Part shown: positions 31,572-40,608 of the stretch, piece by piece
Position numbering within the stretch: the stretch's first letter is position 1
Layout: every line of letters begins with the position of its first letter
Assembly: GCA_030690415.1 (NCBI GenBank)
Contig: JAUYGZ010000029.1
Span: 32,953-96,952, forward strand
Source of the DNA: a bacterium
Lineage (GTDB): Bacteria > Patescibacteriota > Gracilibacteria > JAUYGZ01
DNA: 64,000 nt
Direction of reading: 5' to 3'
Notes under the pieces: model-generated
The model's input: only the letters and a program-made list of their open reading frames with translations
Told to the model about the DNA's origin: nothing
Database searches by the model: none
Program-made: the position numbers and the translations under genes

Positions 31572-33158
31572 ATGAATGGGAGTGTTTGGGAATATGTCCT
31601 GATCGGTGCTGCTCTGTCGTTGGGGTTTTTGTTCTTTGATCCTTTCCTCGTGATTATCGAGGTGGTTTTGGGAATGGTGTTGTGGGGGTTTCTTAGTCGA
31701 GAGTTGAGGGTCGCCGTCGGCTCCGAGGTCGCTCTGGCTCGAGAAGAGGGCCGAGAGTTGAGGGGGAAATCAGGGTTGTTTTTGTTGTTGTGGGGTGGAC
31801 TTGTGTTTTTATTCCTGCTCAGTCGGGTGTACCCCTTTTTTCTTAGTGAATATCCCTTGGGGTATGATACGGGGATTTACCGCTATGAGCTGTGGCATTC
31901 GGTTCAAGCTTTGCCGGAGTATGTTTCCGGATTGTTTTTGGGCTTACCGCTGATTTCTGATGTGTTTTTCTTGTTTGGGGTTTCTTCTGATGACTTTCTT
32001 TCTGTTTTTTATGTTTTATTGGGGGTTCTTTTGCCCTTGTCCGTGGCACTGTTTGCTGTGCAGCACTGGGGGAGGAGGACTGCTCTGATGGTTCTCTTTC
32101 TCTTTGCCGTCTCAATCATCCAGTGGAAGGCTTATTCTATGATTTTGATGAAGCAGATGCTGTCTCTCTCACTTGTGTTTTTTTCGCTGTGGTTGGTGGA
32201 GAAGAGATCGTTTTGGGTTTTATTGGTTCTGGTCTTTATAGCCCTCCTTCAGCCACTTGATCTGGTATTTGTTGCTCTTGCTCTGTTCTTTTTTGGACTT
32301 TGGCTTATGTTTTTTCGTCGTTCAGATAAAGCTGACTTTCGGTACTTTCTCTGGCTTTTTCTTTTTGGCTTAGCTGGTTTGGTGGTGGTCATTCTGGCTG
32401 ATCCTATGTATTGGTCGGGGTTGTGGAGCACTTTTTTTACAGGACTTTTTCACCTGGGATCTGTTGAACAGTCCCTTCAGGAAGGGGTTTTCCTTTCCCT
32501 GGCTGACTATGGCTATCAGTCAGTTTTCTTTGTGGTTTTTGGGGTTTTGGGGGTCTTTCTGGAGCTTCGTCAAAGGCGGATGAGTCTCCCTTTGCTTTAC
32601 CTGTTTTTTCTTGTTGTCTGGATTACTCTTCGGATGTTCTTTTTTCAGCGATTGTTGATTCCCTGTGACGCTATTCTGATCTTTTTTGCTGGTTTCGCTT
32701 TGCTTCGTTTTTGGGATATTTTCAAGGTAGACAGAATAGGGAAGATCCTTTGTTCTTTGCTTTTTTTGGGGTTGATTATCCCATTTTGTTTTGAGCTGGC
32801 TCGTTTTCAGCCTCTCATCAGCCAAGGGGAAATTGATGATATGAGCTCTTTCTGTGACTCTTTACCATCGAATACGATGGTTTTCGCGACAGATGCTTAC
32901 TATGCTCCGTGGATTCGAGGTTCTTGTCTTTCTCAACGGGTTGTAGGTCCCGGTCTCTTCGAAAATGCCTGGTCTCGTTCTGATTGGGAGGCTTTTTGGT
33001 TGGGGGATTCGGCTCGGGTTCAGTCTTTACTGAAGAATTATTCAGGAGAATTGTATTTTTATCAGGGACTTCGCCAAAGATCGATTCCTTTTGATCCTGA
33101 GCTCTTTGAGCAGGTGGATGAGAGGTGGGTTAGGAGTTTGGAGTTCGGAGTTGGGTAG
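31572..33158 (+). CDS. GT-C-like polytopic membrane protein
   Basis: The 528-residue protein has about 11 helices. The loop YPLGYDTGIYRYELWH after the second helix resembles the acidic catalytic loop of GT-C enzymes, and a soluble C-terminal part follows (SSFCDSLPSNTMVFATDAYY). It is only distantly similar to the 29037 protein. The last ten residues (VRSLEFGVG) come from low-complexity repeat DNA, and the TAG stop at 33156-33158 is the first three bases of a palindromic element. The ancestral C-terminus may therefore have been replaced. Confidence 0.6.
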   Translation: MNGSVWEYVLIGAALSLGFLFFDPFLVIIEVVLGMVLWGFLSRELRVAVGSEVALAREEGRELRGKSGLFLLLWGGLVFLFLLSRVYPFFLSEYPLGYDTGIYRYELWHSVQALPEYVSGLFLGLPLISDVFFLFGVSSDDFLSVFYVLLGVLLPLSVALFAVQHWGRRTALMVLFLFAVSIIQWKAYSMILMKQMLSLSLVFFSLWLVEKRSFWVLLVLVFIALLQPLDLVFVALALFFFGLWLMFFRRSDKADFRYFLWLFLFGLAGLVVVILADPMYWSGLWSTFFTGLFHLGSVEQSLQEGVFLSLADYGYQSVFFVVFGVLGVFLELRQRRMSLPLLYLFFLVVWITLRMFFFQRLLIPCDAILIFFAGFALLRFWDIFKVDRIGKILCSLLFLGLIIPFCFELARFQPLISQGEIDDMSSFCDSLPSNTMVFATDAYYAPWIRGSCLSQRVVGPGLFENAWSRSDWEAFWLGDSARVQSLLKNYSGELYFYQGLRQRSIPFDPELFEQVDERWVRSLEFGVG

Positions 33159-33181
33159 AGACGCATAGCTATGCGTCTGTA
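33156..33181. repeat. TAGAGACG palindromic element, copy B
   Basis: The same 20-bp palindrome as copy A (33159-33178), followed by CGGGGGGAGTTGGGAG. It sits at the junction of two convergent genes and supplies the stop codon of the upstream gene. Confidence 0.95.
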
Positions 33182-33222
33182 CGGGGGGAGTTGGGAGTCA
33201 AGGGTTGGTGGGTGTGCGTGGG

Positions 33223-33249
33223 TAGAGACGTTTTGGCAAAACGTCTGTA
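33223..33249. repeat. TAGAGACG palindromic element, copy C, variant core
   Basis: Outer parts are conserved (TAGAGACG and CGTCTGTACGG) but the core differs: arms AGACGTTTTG and CAAAACGTCT around one G. It lies 41 bases after copy B in the same intergenic gap (33159-33276), where paired hairpins could act as a terminator for both genes. Confidence 0.92.
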
Positions 33250-33276
33250 CGGTGAGGGTTGAGTGTAGTAGGCCTT

Positions 33277-35007
33277 TTAGGACTGAGAAGAATCTTTCAG
33301 AGCCTGTTGGAGGGGCATGGCAATTTCCAGGTCATCAGGATTAACTGCTGGAGCACGTATGTGGTCTGTTACTTCTTCAGGCTGAGAAAACTCTTGTTGG
33401 TAATGGAGCGCGTTGAGGGAGCGAAGGGTTTTTGGCCCAATGATGCCTGCTCCTGGACTGCTGATGGACTCAATGACCTGGAAGTCCACCTGAAATCTGG
33501 TGACCGCTTTTTTGGTCTGGGGGCCAAAGAAATCCGTGATCACTTCTCCTTCGAAGTACCCGTTTTCTTTGAGCAGTTTTTGGATTTTTCGAACTTCAGG
33601 GTGAACGCTTCCCAGTTGGAGATGGTGTCCAAAGGGATTGACGATTGGGGACAATTTTTCTTTCACATTTTGAAAGGATTTGTCATCTTTGAAAGTGCTG
33701 AGGGCGACCTGCACGCTTTGTCCCTTTTGTTCTCCTAAAACGACTTTGAGCGGAGCGGCAGCTTCTTCTGAAGACCCACCGCTGCTTCCTTCCTCCTGAT
33801 CACTGTGGTCTCGGATCCATTCTTGTCCCAGGATCCGGAGAGCGGCCTGGTAGGGGTCAAGAGTTGATTCTTCCGCTTCCTTGTCAGTTGGGATGTTTTT
33901 GGCGAGTTCTTCAGCCTGAGTGAGGAGCAGTCGTTCGTTTTCTTCCGCTTTTAAAATGGCTATTTGATTGTTGTCTTCATCATTGATTTTACCTTCAGCG
34001 AGCGCGAGGTTTCGGAATGCTTGGGCGGTTCCGGGGCCGACGGTCCCGGCAGCTGGATGGGCTGCTGAATCGATGACTCCTTTGTCCAGCTGAAACTGGA
34101 TGAGAGCAGCCTTGGTTTGAGGTCCGAAGATGGCTGTTGGTTCAGCCGCGAGGTATCCAAACTTCATCAGAGTTTCTTGGAGTACTCTGACACCGGCGTG
34201 GATGTTGCCTTCTTCCAGTCCTTCCTGAGGAGCATACTCAGCCGCTTTTTGGTAAATGAGGTCCAGAGTTTTTTGCGTTCCCGGGCCAAAATTACCCGCG
34301 ACCTTATCGTCCGCGGATTCAATGAGCCCGTGACGAAGCTGAAAGGCTATTCGAGCCGCCTTATCGTCCGGATTATAGCCCAGCTCTGTGAGTCGTTGTT
34401 TGTAAATTTCTGGGATACCTGGCTGATAATTGTTTTGAATTGGAGTGTAGTATTGGGTTGGAATAGCCTTTCGTTTGAGAAGTTCTTTCGTGTATTCGCT
34501 CAGATCACCTTCCGGTCGGTACACAAATTGGGAACCCATGTCGTACTCTGGAGGGTAGACGGTACAGGTGAGGGTTCGTTTTCCCCAGATCAGAGCCGCG
34601 GTGAGAGCTTCTTCTCCTTGCCCAAACCAAAAGTCCAGCCGGTCGTGAGCGTTGCTTCTTACTCCTGCCTTTACGATCGCGCCTCCCCGGTCATGGATCT
34701 GTCCATTGATGATGCCCGGGCAATTGATTCCTGTTCCAAAGGAATAGATCCCCGGAGCGGCGATCATCCCATTGTAAACGGGAGTTCCGTCAGCCCCATT
34801 GGTTCCGTTTCCATTCAATCGTTTGTCGCTGGCGAGGCTTCCTGTTACATAAAACTCCTGATCCGGCAGGGGGGAATAATATCCCGTGACGATGAAGGTT
34901 TTTTGGTAAGGCTCGAAATTGGCATTTGCTTGGGGGATCGTGAATCCGATGCTCGTGAAAAGGATCAGAGATGCAAAAATTGCCGAAAGGAGTTTGCTTT
35001 TAACCAT
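33277..35007 (-). CDS. secreted 3D-domain protein with three peptidoglycan-binding modules
   Basis: The 576-residue protein has a signal peptide ending near QANA. A 3D-like double-psi beta-barrel domain follows at about residues 35-165: FIVTGYYSPLPDQEFY, NGMIAAPGIYSFGT and IHDRGGAI with the Asp-bearing motifs, then RLDFWFGQGEEAL. Three PG_binding_1-like modules follow at about 205-270, 280-345 and 480-545, each with an FGPxTxKAxxxFQ-type core (IFGPQTKAALIQFQ, FFGPQTKKAVTRFQ). Such proteins act in wall turnover, as with MltA or Rpf-like enzymes. The start ATG follows an A-rich leader. Confidence 0.82.
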   Translation of the reverse strand: MVKSKLLSAIFASLILFTSIGFTIPQANANFEPYQKTFIVTGYYSPLPDQEFYVTGSLASDKRLNGNGTNGADGTPVYNGMIAAPGIYSFGTGINCPGIINGQIHDRGGAIVKAGVRSNAHDRLDFWFGQGEEALTAALIWGKRTLTCTVYPPEYDMGSQFVYRPEGDLSEYTKELLKRKAIPTQYYTPIQNNYQPGIPEIYKQRLTELGYNPDDKAARIAFQLRHGLIESADDKVAGNFGPGTQKTLDLIYQKAAEYAPQEGLEEGNIHAGVRVLQETLMKFGYLAAEPTAIFGPQTKAALIQFQLDKGVIDSAAHPAAGTVGPGTAQAFRNLALAEGKINDEDNNQIAILKAEENERLLLTQAEELAKNIPTDKEAEESTLDPYQAALRILGQEWIRDHSDQEEGSSGGSSEEAAAPLKVVLGEQKGQSVQVALSTFKDDKSFQNVKEKLSPIVNPFGHHLQLGSVHPEVRKIQKLLKENGYFEGEVITDFFGPQTKKAVTRFQVDFQVIESISSPGAGIIGPKTLRSLNALHYQQEFSQPEEVTDHIRAPAVNPDDLEIAMPLQQALKDSSQS

Positions 35008-35104
35008 GTTTTTGGTGTTTATTTTTAAACTTCATAATATTGTACTCCAAAAGAGCCCGACTGGTGAGGAAGAGCTCTTGTGAGTTTTGCACAATCTAAA
35101 CGAA

Positions 35105-37045
35105 TTATACTTTGACGATAATCGGCATGATAATCGGGTTTCGCTTTACCATTTGCATAATCTCCTTTCCCACGGCCCGTTTGATTTCGAGTTTGGTGTC
35201 GGCGGAGTTTTCCTTTCTGGCATGGCATTGTTCGTAGGCTTTTTTTGCCGCTTCGACGCATTTGTGGTGAATATCGGGAGTGTCTGTCAAATAAAGCAGT
35301 CCTCGTGAATCAATTCCGGGGTTGGCGATCAGCTTTCCGGTATCGTTGTTCACCCGGAAGACCACGATGATGACACCGTTTTCCGACATGACCTGACGGT
35401 CGAGCATGACTTTGGACTGGTGTCCTTCACCTTCCCGTGTGCCGTCGATGAAGATGTTGTTGGCGGGGACTTTGCTTTTGCTTTTTCGCATGGTGTGGCC
35501 ATCGGTCTCGATGATGTCGCCATTTTCAGCCATGATAATCTGGTTCTCTTCCATGCCAATTTCCATGGCGAGGTGCTTGTGGGCGTGTCTGAGAAGGTAT
35601 TCTCCGTGCACGGGGATCAGAAATTTTGGGGTCATGAGCTTGAGCATAAGCTTGAGTTCATCTTGTTTCGCGTGGCCCGAGGTGTGGACCTCCAGTTCTT
35701 TATTCGTAATGACATTCACCCCCTGGCGGAGCAGGTTATTGATCATTGAGATGACTGCTTTTTCGTTGCCGATGATGGGGTTTGAAGAAAGTACAATGGT
35801 GTCGCCGGGGGTGAGCCGAATGTCCTTGTGCTCATTCAGCGCAACTCTGTTCAGGGCTGAAAGTCCTTCGCCTTGTGATCCTGTACAGAGGATGATCGAT
35901 TTGTGGTGGGGGTGAGATTTATTATCTTTTCGGATATCCATGAGGACTCCTTTTGGTGGCTTGAGGTAGCCCAGACTCACGCCTATTTCGATATTGTTCA
36001 TCATACTGCGCCCACTGATGAAGACTTTTCGGCCGTATTTGTGGGCAATGTCCAGGATTTGTCCGATTCTCCCCATCAGGGAAGAGAAAGAGGCAATGAT
36101 CACCCGGCCTTTGGCTTTTTCGATAATGTTTTCCAGGACTTCCGCGATGACTTTTTCTGAAGTGGTGTGGCCCGGCATGGGGGCATTAGTGGACTCGCCC
36201 ATGAGGGCGAGGACTCCTTGTGACCCGATTTGCGCCAGTTTTTGAAAGTCAGCGCATTCTCCCCAGGCGGGAGTGAAGTCAAACTTGTAGTCTCCTGTGT
36301 GGACAATGACTCCCACAGGAGTACGAAGAACAATTCCGTTGGAGTCTGGAATGGAATGATTTTGGGCGAAAAATTCGACTTCAAACGAGCCGATCCGGAA
36401 GGGCTGATGGTTTTTGATCACCTTGAGGGTGGCTTGTTTGTTGAGCTTATATTCTTCGAGGTGTTTTTCAATCATCCCGATGGTCAGGGCGGATCCGTAG
36501 ACTGGCGGGAAGCCGAGTTTCGGTAAAATGTGTCGGAGGCCTCCGATATGGTCTAGGTGTCCATGAGTAATGAGCATGGCTTTTACTTTTCGTTTGTTTT
36601 GCTGGAGATAGGTGGTGTCCGGGATGACATAGTCTATCCCGAGCATCCCCGGTTCAGGAAACTGAAGTCCACAGTCAATGGTGACTATTTCTTCTCCGTA
36701 CTCAATCGCATTCATGTTTTTTCCGACTTCATCTAGTCCCGCGATGGGAATGATCTTCAGGAGTTTGTTTCCCTTGAAGCGCTGATTTTTTTGAGGGAGC
36801 GGAGCAGACTGTCTTTGATCGTTTCTTTGCTGACTTTGCTGTTGAGGGTGTTGTTTCGGATGCTGCTTTGTATGGTGTTGGGGTCTTTGTGGATGGTGTT
36901 TCTGATGATTTTTTCCGGTTTGGTGTTGCTGTTGCGGTGGGTTTGTAGATGGCTTTACGGGAGTGTTGGACGGTTTGTCTCCGGAATCTTTTTTTTCCGG
37001 AGAGGTGTCCGTTTTCTTTTTGAGCCAATCGCTGAGTTTATTCAT
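35105..37045 (-). CDS. rnj: ribonuclease J with long Gln/His-rich N-terminal tail
   Basis: The beta-CASP metallo-beta-lactamase core begins near residue 95 (IIPIAGLDEVGKNMNAIEY) and includes THGHLDHIGG (HxHxDH zinc motif), HTGDYKFD and the beta-CASP motif GHTTSEK. RNase J is an endonuclease and 5'-3' exonuclease that matures and degrades RNA. The first 90 residues are an unusual low-complexity tail of Gln, His, Pro and Lys (PQQQHQTGKNHQKHH). It is probably disordered and may bind RNA or partners. A hairpin at 37129-37148 lies in its upstream leader. Confidence 0.93.
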   Translation of the reverse strand: MNKLSDWLKKKTDTSPEKKDSGDKPSNTPVKPSTNPPQQQHQTGKNHQKHHPQRPQHHTKQHPKQHPQQQSQQRNDQRQSAPLPQKNQRFKGNKLLKIIPIAGLDEVGKNMNAIEYGEEIVTIDCGLQFPEPGMLGIDYVIPDTTYLQQNKRKVKAMLITHGHLDHIGGLRHILPKLGFPPVYGSALTIGMIEKHLEEYKLNKQATLKVIKNHQPFRIGSFEVEFFAQNHSIPDSNGIVLRTPVGVIVHTGDYKFDFTPAWGECADFQKLAQIGSQGVLALMGESTNAPMPGHTTSEKVIAEVLENIIEKAKGRVIIASFSSLMGRIGQILDIAHKYGRKVFISGRSMMNNIEIGVSLGYLKPPKGVLMDIRKDNKSHPHHKSIILCTGSQGEGLSALNRVALNEHKDIRLTPGDTIVLSSNPIIGNEKAVISMINNLLRQGVNVITNKELEVHTSGHAKQDELKLMLKLMTPKFLIPVHGEYLLRHAHKHLAMEIGMEENQIIMAENGDIIETDGHTMRKSKSKVPANNIFIDGTREGEGHQSKVMLDRQVMSENGVIIVVFRVNNDTGKLIANPGIDSRGLLYLTDTPDIHHKCVEAAKKAYEQCHARKENSADTKLEIKRAVGKEIMQMVKRNPIIMPIIVKV

Positions 37046-37128
37046 GTGAATTAAAAAGTATTTATCTTTATTCTAGAATAGCACTTCTTTGAGAGGATTA
37101 CAATTAGATTTTGTTTAATGTTCTCATC

Positions 37129-37148
37129 TATGGCTTTATCAAGCCATA
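37129..37148. repeat. perfect 8-bp hairpin between rnj and prs
   Basis: TATGGCTT-tatc-AAGCCATA lies 84 bases upstream of the rnj ATG on the minus strand and 110 before prs. It may be part of the rnj 5' leader or of a structured element between the divergent genes. Confidence 0.55.
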
Positions 37149-37202
37149 TTATTAGATTTTAACTCTGTCATTATCCACGAGTTCCCAATGGGGCAGAAGG
37201 GG

Positions 37203-37231
37203 TTGGTCTTGATTTTAAGTTCCCGTATAGT
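37203..37231 (+). promoter_or_regulatory. promoter of prs
   Basis: TTGGTC (37203-37208) and TATAGT (37226-37231) are 17 bases apart. The start would be about 20 bases before the prs ATG, with a pyrimidine-rich leader. Confidence 0.55.
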
Positions 37232-37257
37232 ATGATGGTCCTCTACTACTCTCTGCT

Positions 37258-38196
37258 ATGGCTACTCATTATGTTATCGTCGCTGGAACTTCTCATCCCC
37301 AGTTCGCTGAGGCGATCGTAAATATGTTGGGGGCTGCTTTGACGAAGGTTCTTATCAAACGTTTTGCTTCCCACGATATTTACGTCCGTCTCGAAGAGTC
37401 TGTACGGGGCAAGGATGTCTTTGTCATCCAGACTGCCACACAGAATGTGAATGAGGATTATATGGAGCTTTTTCTGCTTTGTGACGCGCTCAAGCGATCA
37501 TTTGCCCGAAAGGTCCATGTGATTATGCCGTTTTTCGGTTACGCTCGTCAGGATCGTATCGCTCTTCCACGAGAAACCATTTCCGCCAAGTTGATGGCAG
37601 ACCTTTTGGTGACTTCAGGCGCTGATCATCTGATTACCGTTCACTTGCATTCTGATCAGATTCAGGGATTTTTCGATATTCCGGTTGATAATATCAATCC
37701 TAAAAAGCTTTTTCTCGATTATTTTCAGGCTTCTGTGGTATCTGAGACTCATGTGGTGGTGTCGCCGGATGTGGGCGGTGCCAAGGCGGCCAAACGCTTT
37801 GCGGATCAGCTTGGACTTCCTATTGCCATCGTTAATAAGCTGCGAAAGGATCACAATCAGTCTGAAGTTACTCATATCGTCGGAGACGTGAAGGGGAAGA
37901 AATGCATTATTTATGACGATATGGTGGATACGGGGGGGTCTGTCTGCAATGCCAAGCAGGCCTTGATTGAAGCGGGTGCTTTGGACGAAGTTTCACTGGC
38001 TGTGACTCATCCGGTTCTTTCCGGAGATGCTGTGCAGAAGCTCGATTCGGCAATGTTTAAGGAGATTCTCGTCACGGATTCCATTCCATTGCCGGATCCC
38101 GCTCCTCAACGAATTAAGGTCTTGAGTTTGGCTCCTCTTTTGGCTGAGATTGTCAAGAGGGTGGAGATGGGGGAGTCGGTGAGTGGGTTGTATTGA
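37258..38196 (+). CDS. prs: ribose-phosphate pyrophosphokinase
   Basis: The 312-residue protein has the PRPP synthetase landmarks: VRLEESVRGKDVFVIQ, MPFFGYARQDR, the flexible-loop region VVSPDVGGAKAAKRFADQL and the PRPP-binding loop CIIYDDMVDTGGSV. It makes PRPP from ribose-5-phosphate and ATP for purines, pyrimidines and NAD, and could also supply the DPPR-synthase-like enzyme at 26894. Its successor rpiB provides ribose-5-phosphate chemistry. Confidence 0.95.
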   Translation: MATHYVIVAGTSHPQFAEAIVNMLGAALTKVLIKRFASHDIYVRLEESVRGKDVFVIQTATQNVNEDYMELFLLCDALKRSFARKVHVIMPFFGYARQDRIALPRETISAKLMADLLVTSGADHLITVHLHSDQIQGFFDIPVDNINPKKLFLDYFQASVVSETHVVVSPDVGGAKAAKRFADQLGLPIAIVNKLRKDHNQSEVTHIVGDVKGKKCIIYDDMVDTGGSVCNAKQALIEAGALDEVSLAVTHPVLSGDAVQKLDSAMFKEILVTDSIPLPDPAPQRIKVLSLAPLLAEIVKRVEMGESVSGLY

Positions 38197-38214
38197 GGGA
38201 AGGAGAGGAAGGAG

Positions 38215-38326
38215 GATAAAGACTATAAGGATGATAAGGAGAGGGGGCTGATTTGCTGTATTTCTAGACGGGAAATAGTTTTATCTTTATAGTCTTTATC
38301 GTCCTTATCATCTTTATCGTCTTTTG
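38215..38326. repeat. imperfect inverted repeat between prs and rpiB
   Basis: A GATAAAGACTATAAGG-type arm (38215-38240) is complementary at 21 of 23 positions to 38302-38324, with a 61-base spacer. The right arm ends just before the rpiB ATG, so a hairpin in the mRNA could affect rpiB translation or end prs transcription. Confidence 0.7.
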
Positions 38327-38328
38327 TT

Positions 38329-38784
38329 ATGAAAATCGTATTAGCTACCGATCACGCCGGGTATCTCCACAAAGAGGCATTGAAAAAGCACCTTTTGGAT
38401 GAGGGCTATGAGGTCGTAGATATGGGGACGAACAACGAAGAGTCCTGTGATTATCCGGACTTTATTTACCCTGCCGCAGAGGCAGTGGCCGCCGATCCGG
38501 ATCAGGTAAAGGGGGTGATTTTTGGAGGCTCCGGTCAGGGTGAGGCCATGACGGCGAATCGGGTTCATGGAGTCCGGGCGACTGTCTTTTACGGCTCGGT
38601 CAAAGGCAGTGAAGGGGAAGACATTATTGAGCTTTCCCGGTCTCACAATAACGCCAATATCCTCTCGATCGGGGCTCGTTTTGTGGACCTTGAGGAGATG
38701 AAGACCGTCGTCGGTCGTTGGCTGAAGACGCCCTTCTCAGAGGAAGAGCGCCATGTCAGACGAATTCAGAAGATTGATAGCTAG
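38329..38784 (+). CDS. rpiB: ribose-5-phosphate isomerase B
   Basis: The 151-residue protein matches RpiB/LacAB: KIVLATDHAGYLHKEALKKHL, YPDFIYPAAEAVA and HNNANILSIGARF. The active-site loop reads FGGSGQGEAMTANRV: the catalytic Cys of the E. coli type (CGTG) is replaced and a Glu follows, as in the mycobacterial type that uses Glu as the base. It interconverts ribulose-5-phosphate and ribose-5-phosphate. It follows prs, giving a two-step PRPP supply unit. The stop is 8 bases from the convergent ctpA stop. Confidence 0.92.
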   Translation: MKIVLATDHAGYLHKEALKKHLLDEGYEVVDMGTNNEESCDYPDFIYPAAEAVAADPDQVKGVIFGGSGQGEAMTANRVHGVRATVFYGSVKGSEGEDIIELSRSHNNANILSIGARFVDLEEMKTVVGRWLKTPFSEEERHVRRIQKIDS

Positions 38785-38792
38785 ATTCGTCC

Positions 38793-40547
38793 TTATTTCA
38801 GCATCTTGAGTGCCGCATCCAGGACCTCGTCTTCCGGTGTGTCGGGATTGTCGACAAAGTTTTTGGGATCAGTTCCAGCCGGGTTGCTGTCGGGGTAGAC
38901 ACCGATGTTGTTGATGCTGACCGAGTTTTTCTGTTTTCCCGGGACCAGGTATTCGGCTGTGGTGTATTTGAATGCTGAGCCTCCTTGGAAGCTGATGATG
39001 TTTTGGACTGTGCCTTTGCCGAAGCTGATTTCTCCTATTATTTTAGCCAGACTGTGGCCTTGTAGCGCGCCCGCCAGGATCTCTGATGCTGAAGCTGAAC
39101 CTTTGTTGATCAGAATGACGATGGGGACTCCGGTGATGATCGGTTTCACGTTTCCCTTGAAGATTTCTTGATCAGTCCGGTTTTTGACGTACACAATTGG
39201 TTCACCCGGCTCCAGGAACAGATCCAGGATGTTGATGACTTCCATCAGGAATCCCCCCGGATTGTTTCGAAGGTCAATAATGAGACCTTTTGGGTTTCCA
39301 GCAGAGATTTCCTCAAGCACATTTCGCATTTCATTCGAGGAGTTGTTTCCAAATTGGGTCAGCTTGAGGATATCGATCCCATCTTGTTTTTTGTGAATGA
39401 GCTCCGGAATATCAACTCTGCTTCTTACGATGTTGAATTCGAGAGATTGGGTGCCTCTTCGGATGCTGAGCTTAACACTCGTGCCATTGGTTCCGCGAAT
39501 TCTATTTACCGCTTCCTGGATACTCATTCCATCGGTACTCACATTGTCGACATGGGTAATGATGTCTCCGGGGTGAAGGCCGGCTTTTGAAGCAGGGCTT
39601 CCTTCGATGGGTGAAACGACATAGATGACGCCTTCTTTTTCTTCGATGTAGGCTCCGATGCCTTCGACAGTTCCATTCAGTCCCGAAGAAAACATTTGGA
39701 ATTCTTCTTCTGTGTAAAACTCGATGTAGTGGTCTTGCTCGAGGCTTCCGACAAGAGCTTTAATGGCGTTTTCAACGGCCGCTTTTTCGTTGAAGTCTGC
39801 TTTGTAATAGCTATCGGTCCGAATGGTATCAATGACGGATTTTAAGATTTGTTCCAGCTCAAAGGTTTCAGAGGGTTCTGAAATATTTGTGATGGTGATG
39901 ACAGGCTGCTGGTGGGCGCTGACCGCTGTTTGGTAGAGGAATGTCATGGCATCGGCATTGCTAATACTTCCTCTTGTTAGTTTATTTTTTAAAAGTCTAG
40001 ATTCTGTTCGATCCTGGGGTTCTGAGAAAAGTCCTTGCTCAAGAGCCGTTGCGACGATTTCGAGTTCTTTGTCTCGGAGTTGGAGGTTTACTCCTCTCAG
40101 TGATTCCTTGTAGTGGCTGAGGGTTACCGGAGATATCGTGATGCCAGCAGCATGAAAGAGGAGGTCCAGGAATTCCAGTGCTGTGAGTTCATCAGCTTTT
40201 TCCAGACCGGGGGGGATGAGTTTTATCGACTCCGCTTTTTCCCAGGCTTTAGCACGTCCGAGATCGTTTTGGTCATAGACCTGTAGGATGCTGCATATGG
40301 CGTAAAAGGCTATGATCGCTTCGTTGGGGCCTTGTCGACGACTGATGCAACGACTGATATTATATTCATTCAAAAAATTGGTGACGTCTTTCAGTCTTTG
40401 GTCCGTCAGGTTTTGATTTTGTGCTGCTGGGATTACGGTTTGGTTTTGGGCCATTGCTGAGGGCATGACAGTAATGCTCAGAAGTATGCTCAGACTGAGC
40501 AGCCCTGTGATGGTTTTTTTGAAGATCATAAGTTTTGGTAAAAGCAT
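38793..40547 (-). CDS. C-terminal processing (S41/CtpA) serine protease
   Basis: The 584-residue protein has a signal peptide (ends near AMAQ), an N-terminal region of about 230 residues, a PDZ domain (GVIYVVSPIEGSPASKAGL, HPGDIITHVDN) and the S41 catalytic domain. GLIIDLRNNPGG and INKGSASASEILAGAL bear the nucleophilic Ser, and SFGKGTVQN bears the catalytic Lys. CtpA proteases process or degrade exported and membrane-associated proteins. The N-terminal region has weak SLH-like repeats (TALEFLDLLFHAAGI). It is divergent from the GT2 gene. Confidence 0.9.
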   Translation of the reverse strand: MLLPKLMIFKKTITGLLSLSILLSITVMPSAMAQNQTVIPAAQNQNLTDQRLKDVTNFLNEYNISRCISRRQGPNEAIIAFYAICSILQVYDQNDLGRAKAWEKAESIKLIPPGLEKADELTALEFLDLLFHAAGITISPVTLSHYKESLRGVNLQLRDKELEIVATALEQGLFSEPQDRTESRLLKNKLTRGSISNADAMTFLYQTAVSAHQQPVITITNISEPSETFELEQILKSVIDTIRTDSYYKADFNEKAAVENAIKALVGSLEQDHYIEFYTEEEFQMFSSGLNGTVEGIGAYIEEKEGVIYVVSPIEGSPASKAGLHPGDIITHVDNVSTDGMSIQEAVNRIRGTNGTSVKLSIRRGTQSLEFNIVRSRVDIPELIHKKQDGIDILKLTQFGNNSSNEMRNVLEEISAGNPKGLIIDLRNNPGGFLMEVINILDLFLEPGEPIVYVKNRTDQEIFKGNVKPIITGVPIVILINKGSASASEILAGALQGHSLAKIIGEISFGKGTVQNIISFQGGSAFKYTTAEYLVPGKQKNSVSINNIGVYPDSNPAGTDPKNFVDNPDTPEDEVLDAALKMLK

Positions 40548-40608
40548 CTGATTCTTTCACTAATGAGTGGTTTTGTAAACGTCTTTCCTGTCTTGAGAAA
40601 AGGAATAG

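Noticed and set aside
33159..33276. Small gene between the GT-C and 3D-domain genes
   Set aside because: Only repeat-derived sequence is present and no plausible frame with a start and coding pattern was seen.
34117..35028. 303-codon plus-strand frame
   Set aside because: It is the antisense of the 3D/peptidoglycan-binding gene, whose domain repeats are obvious.
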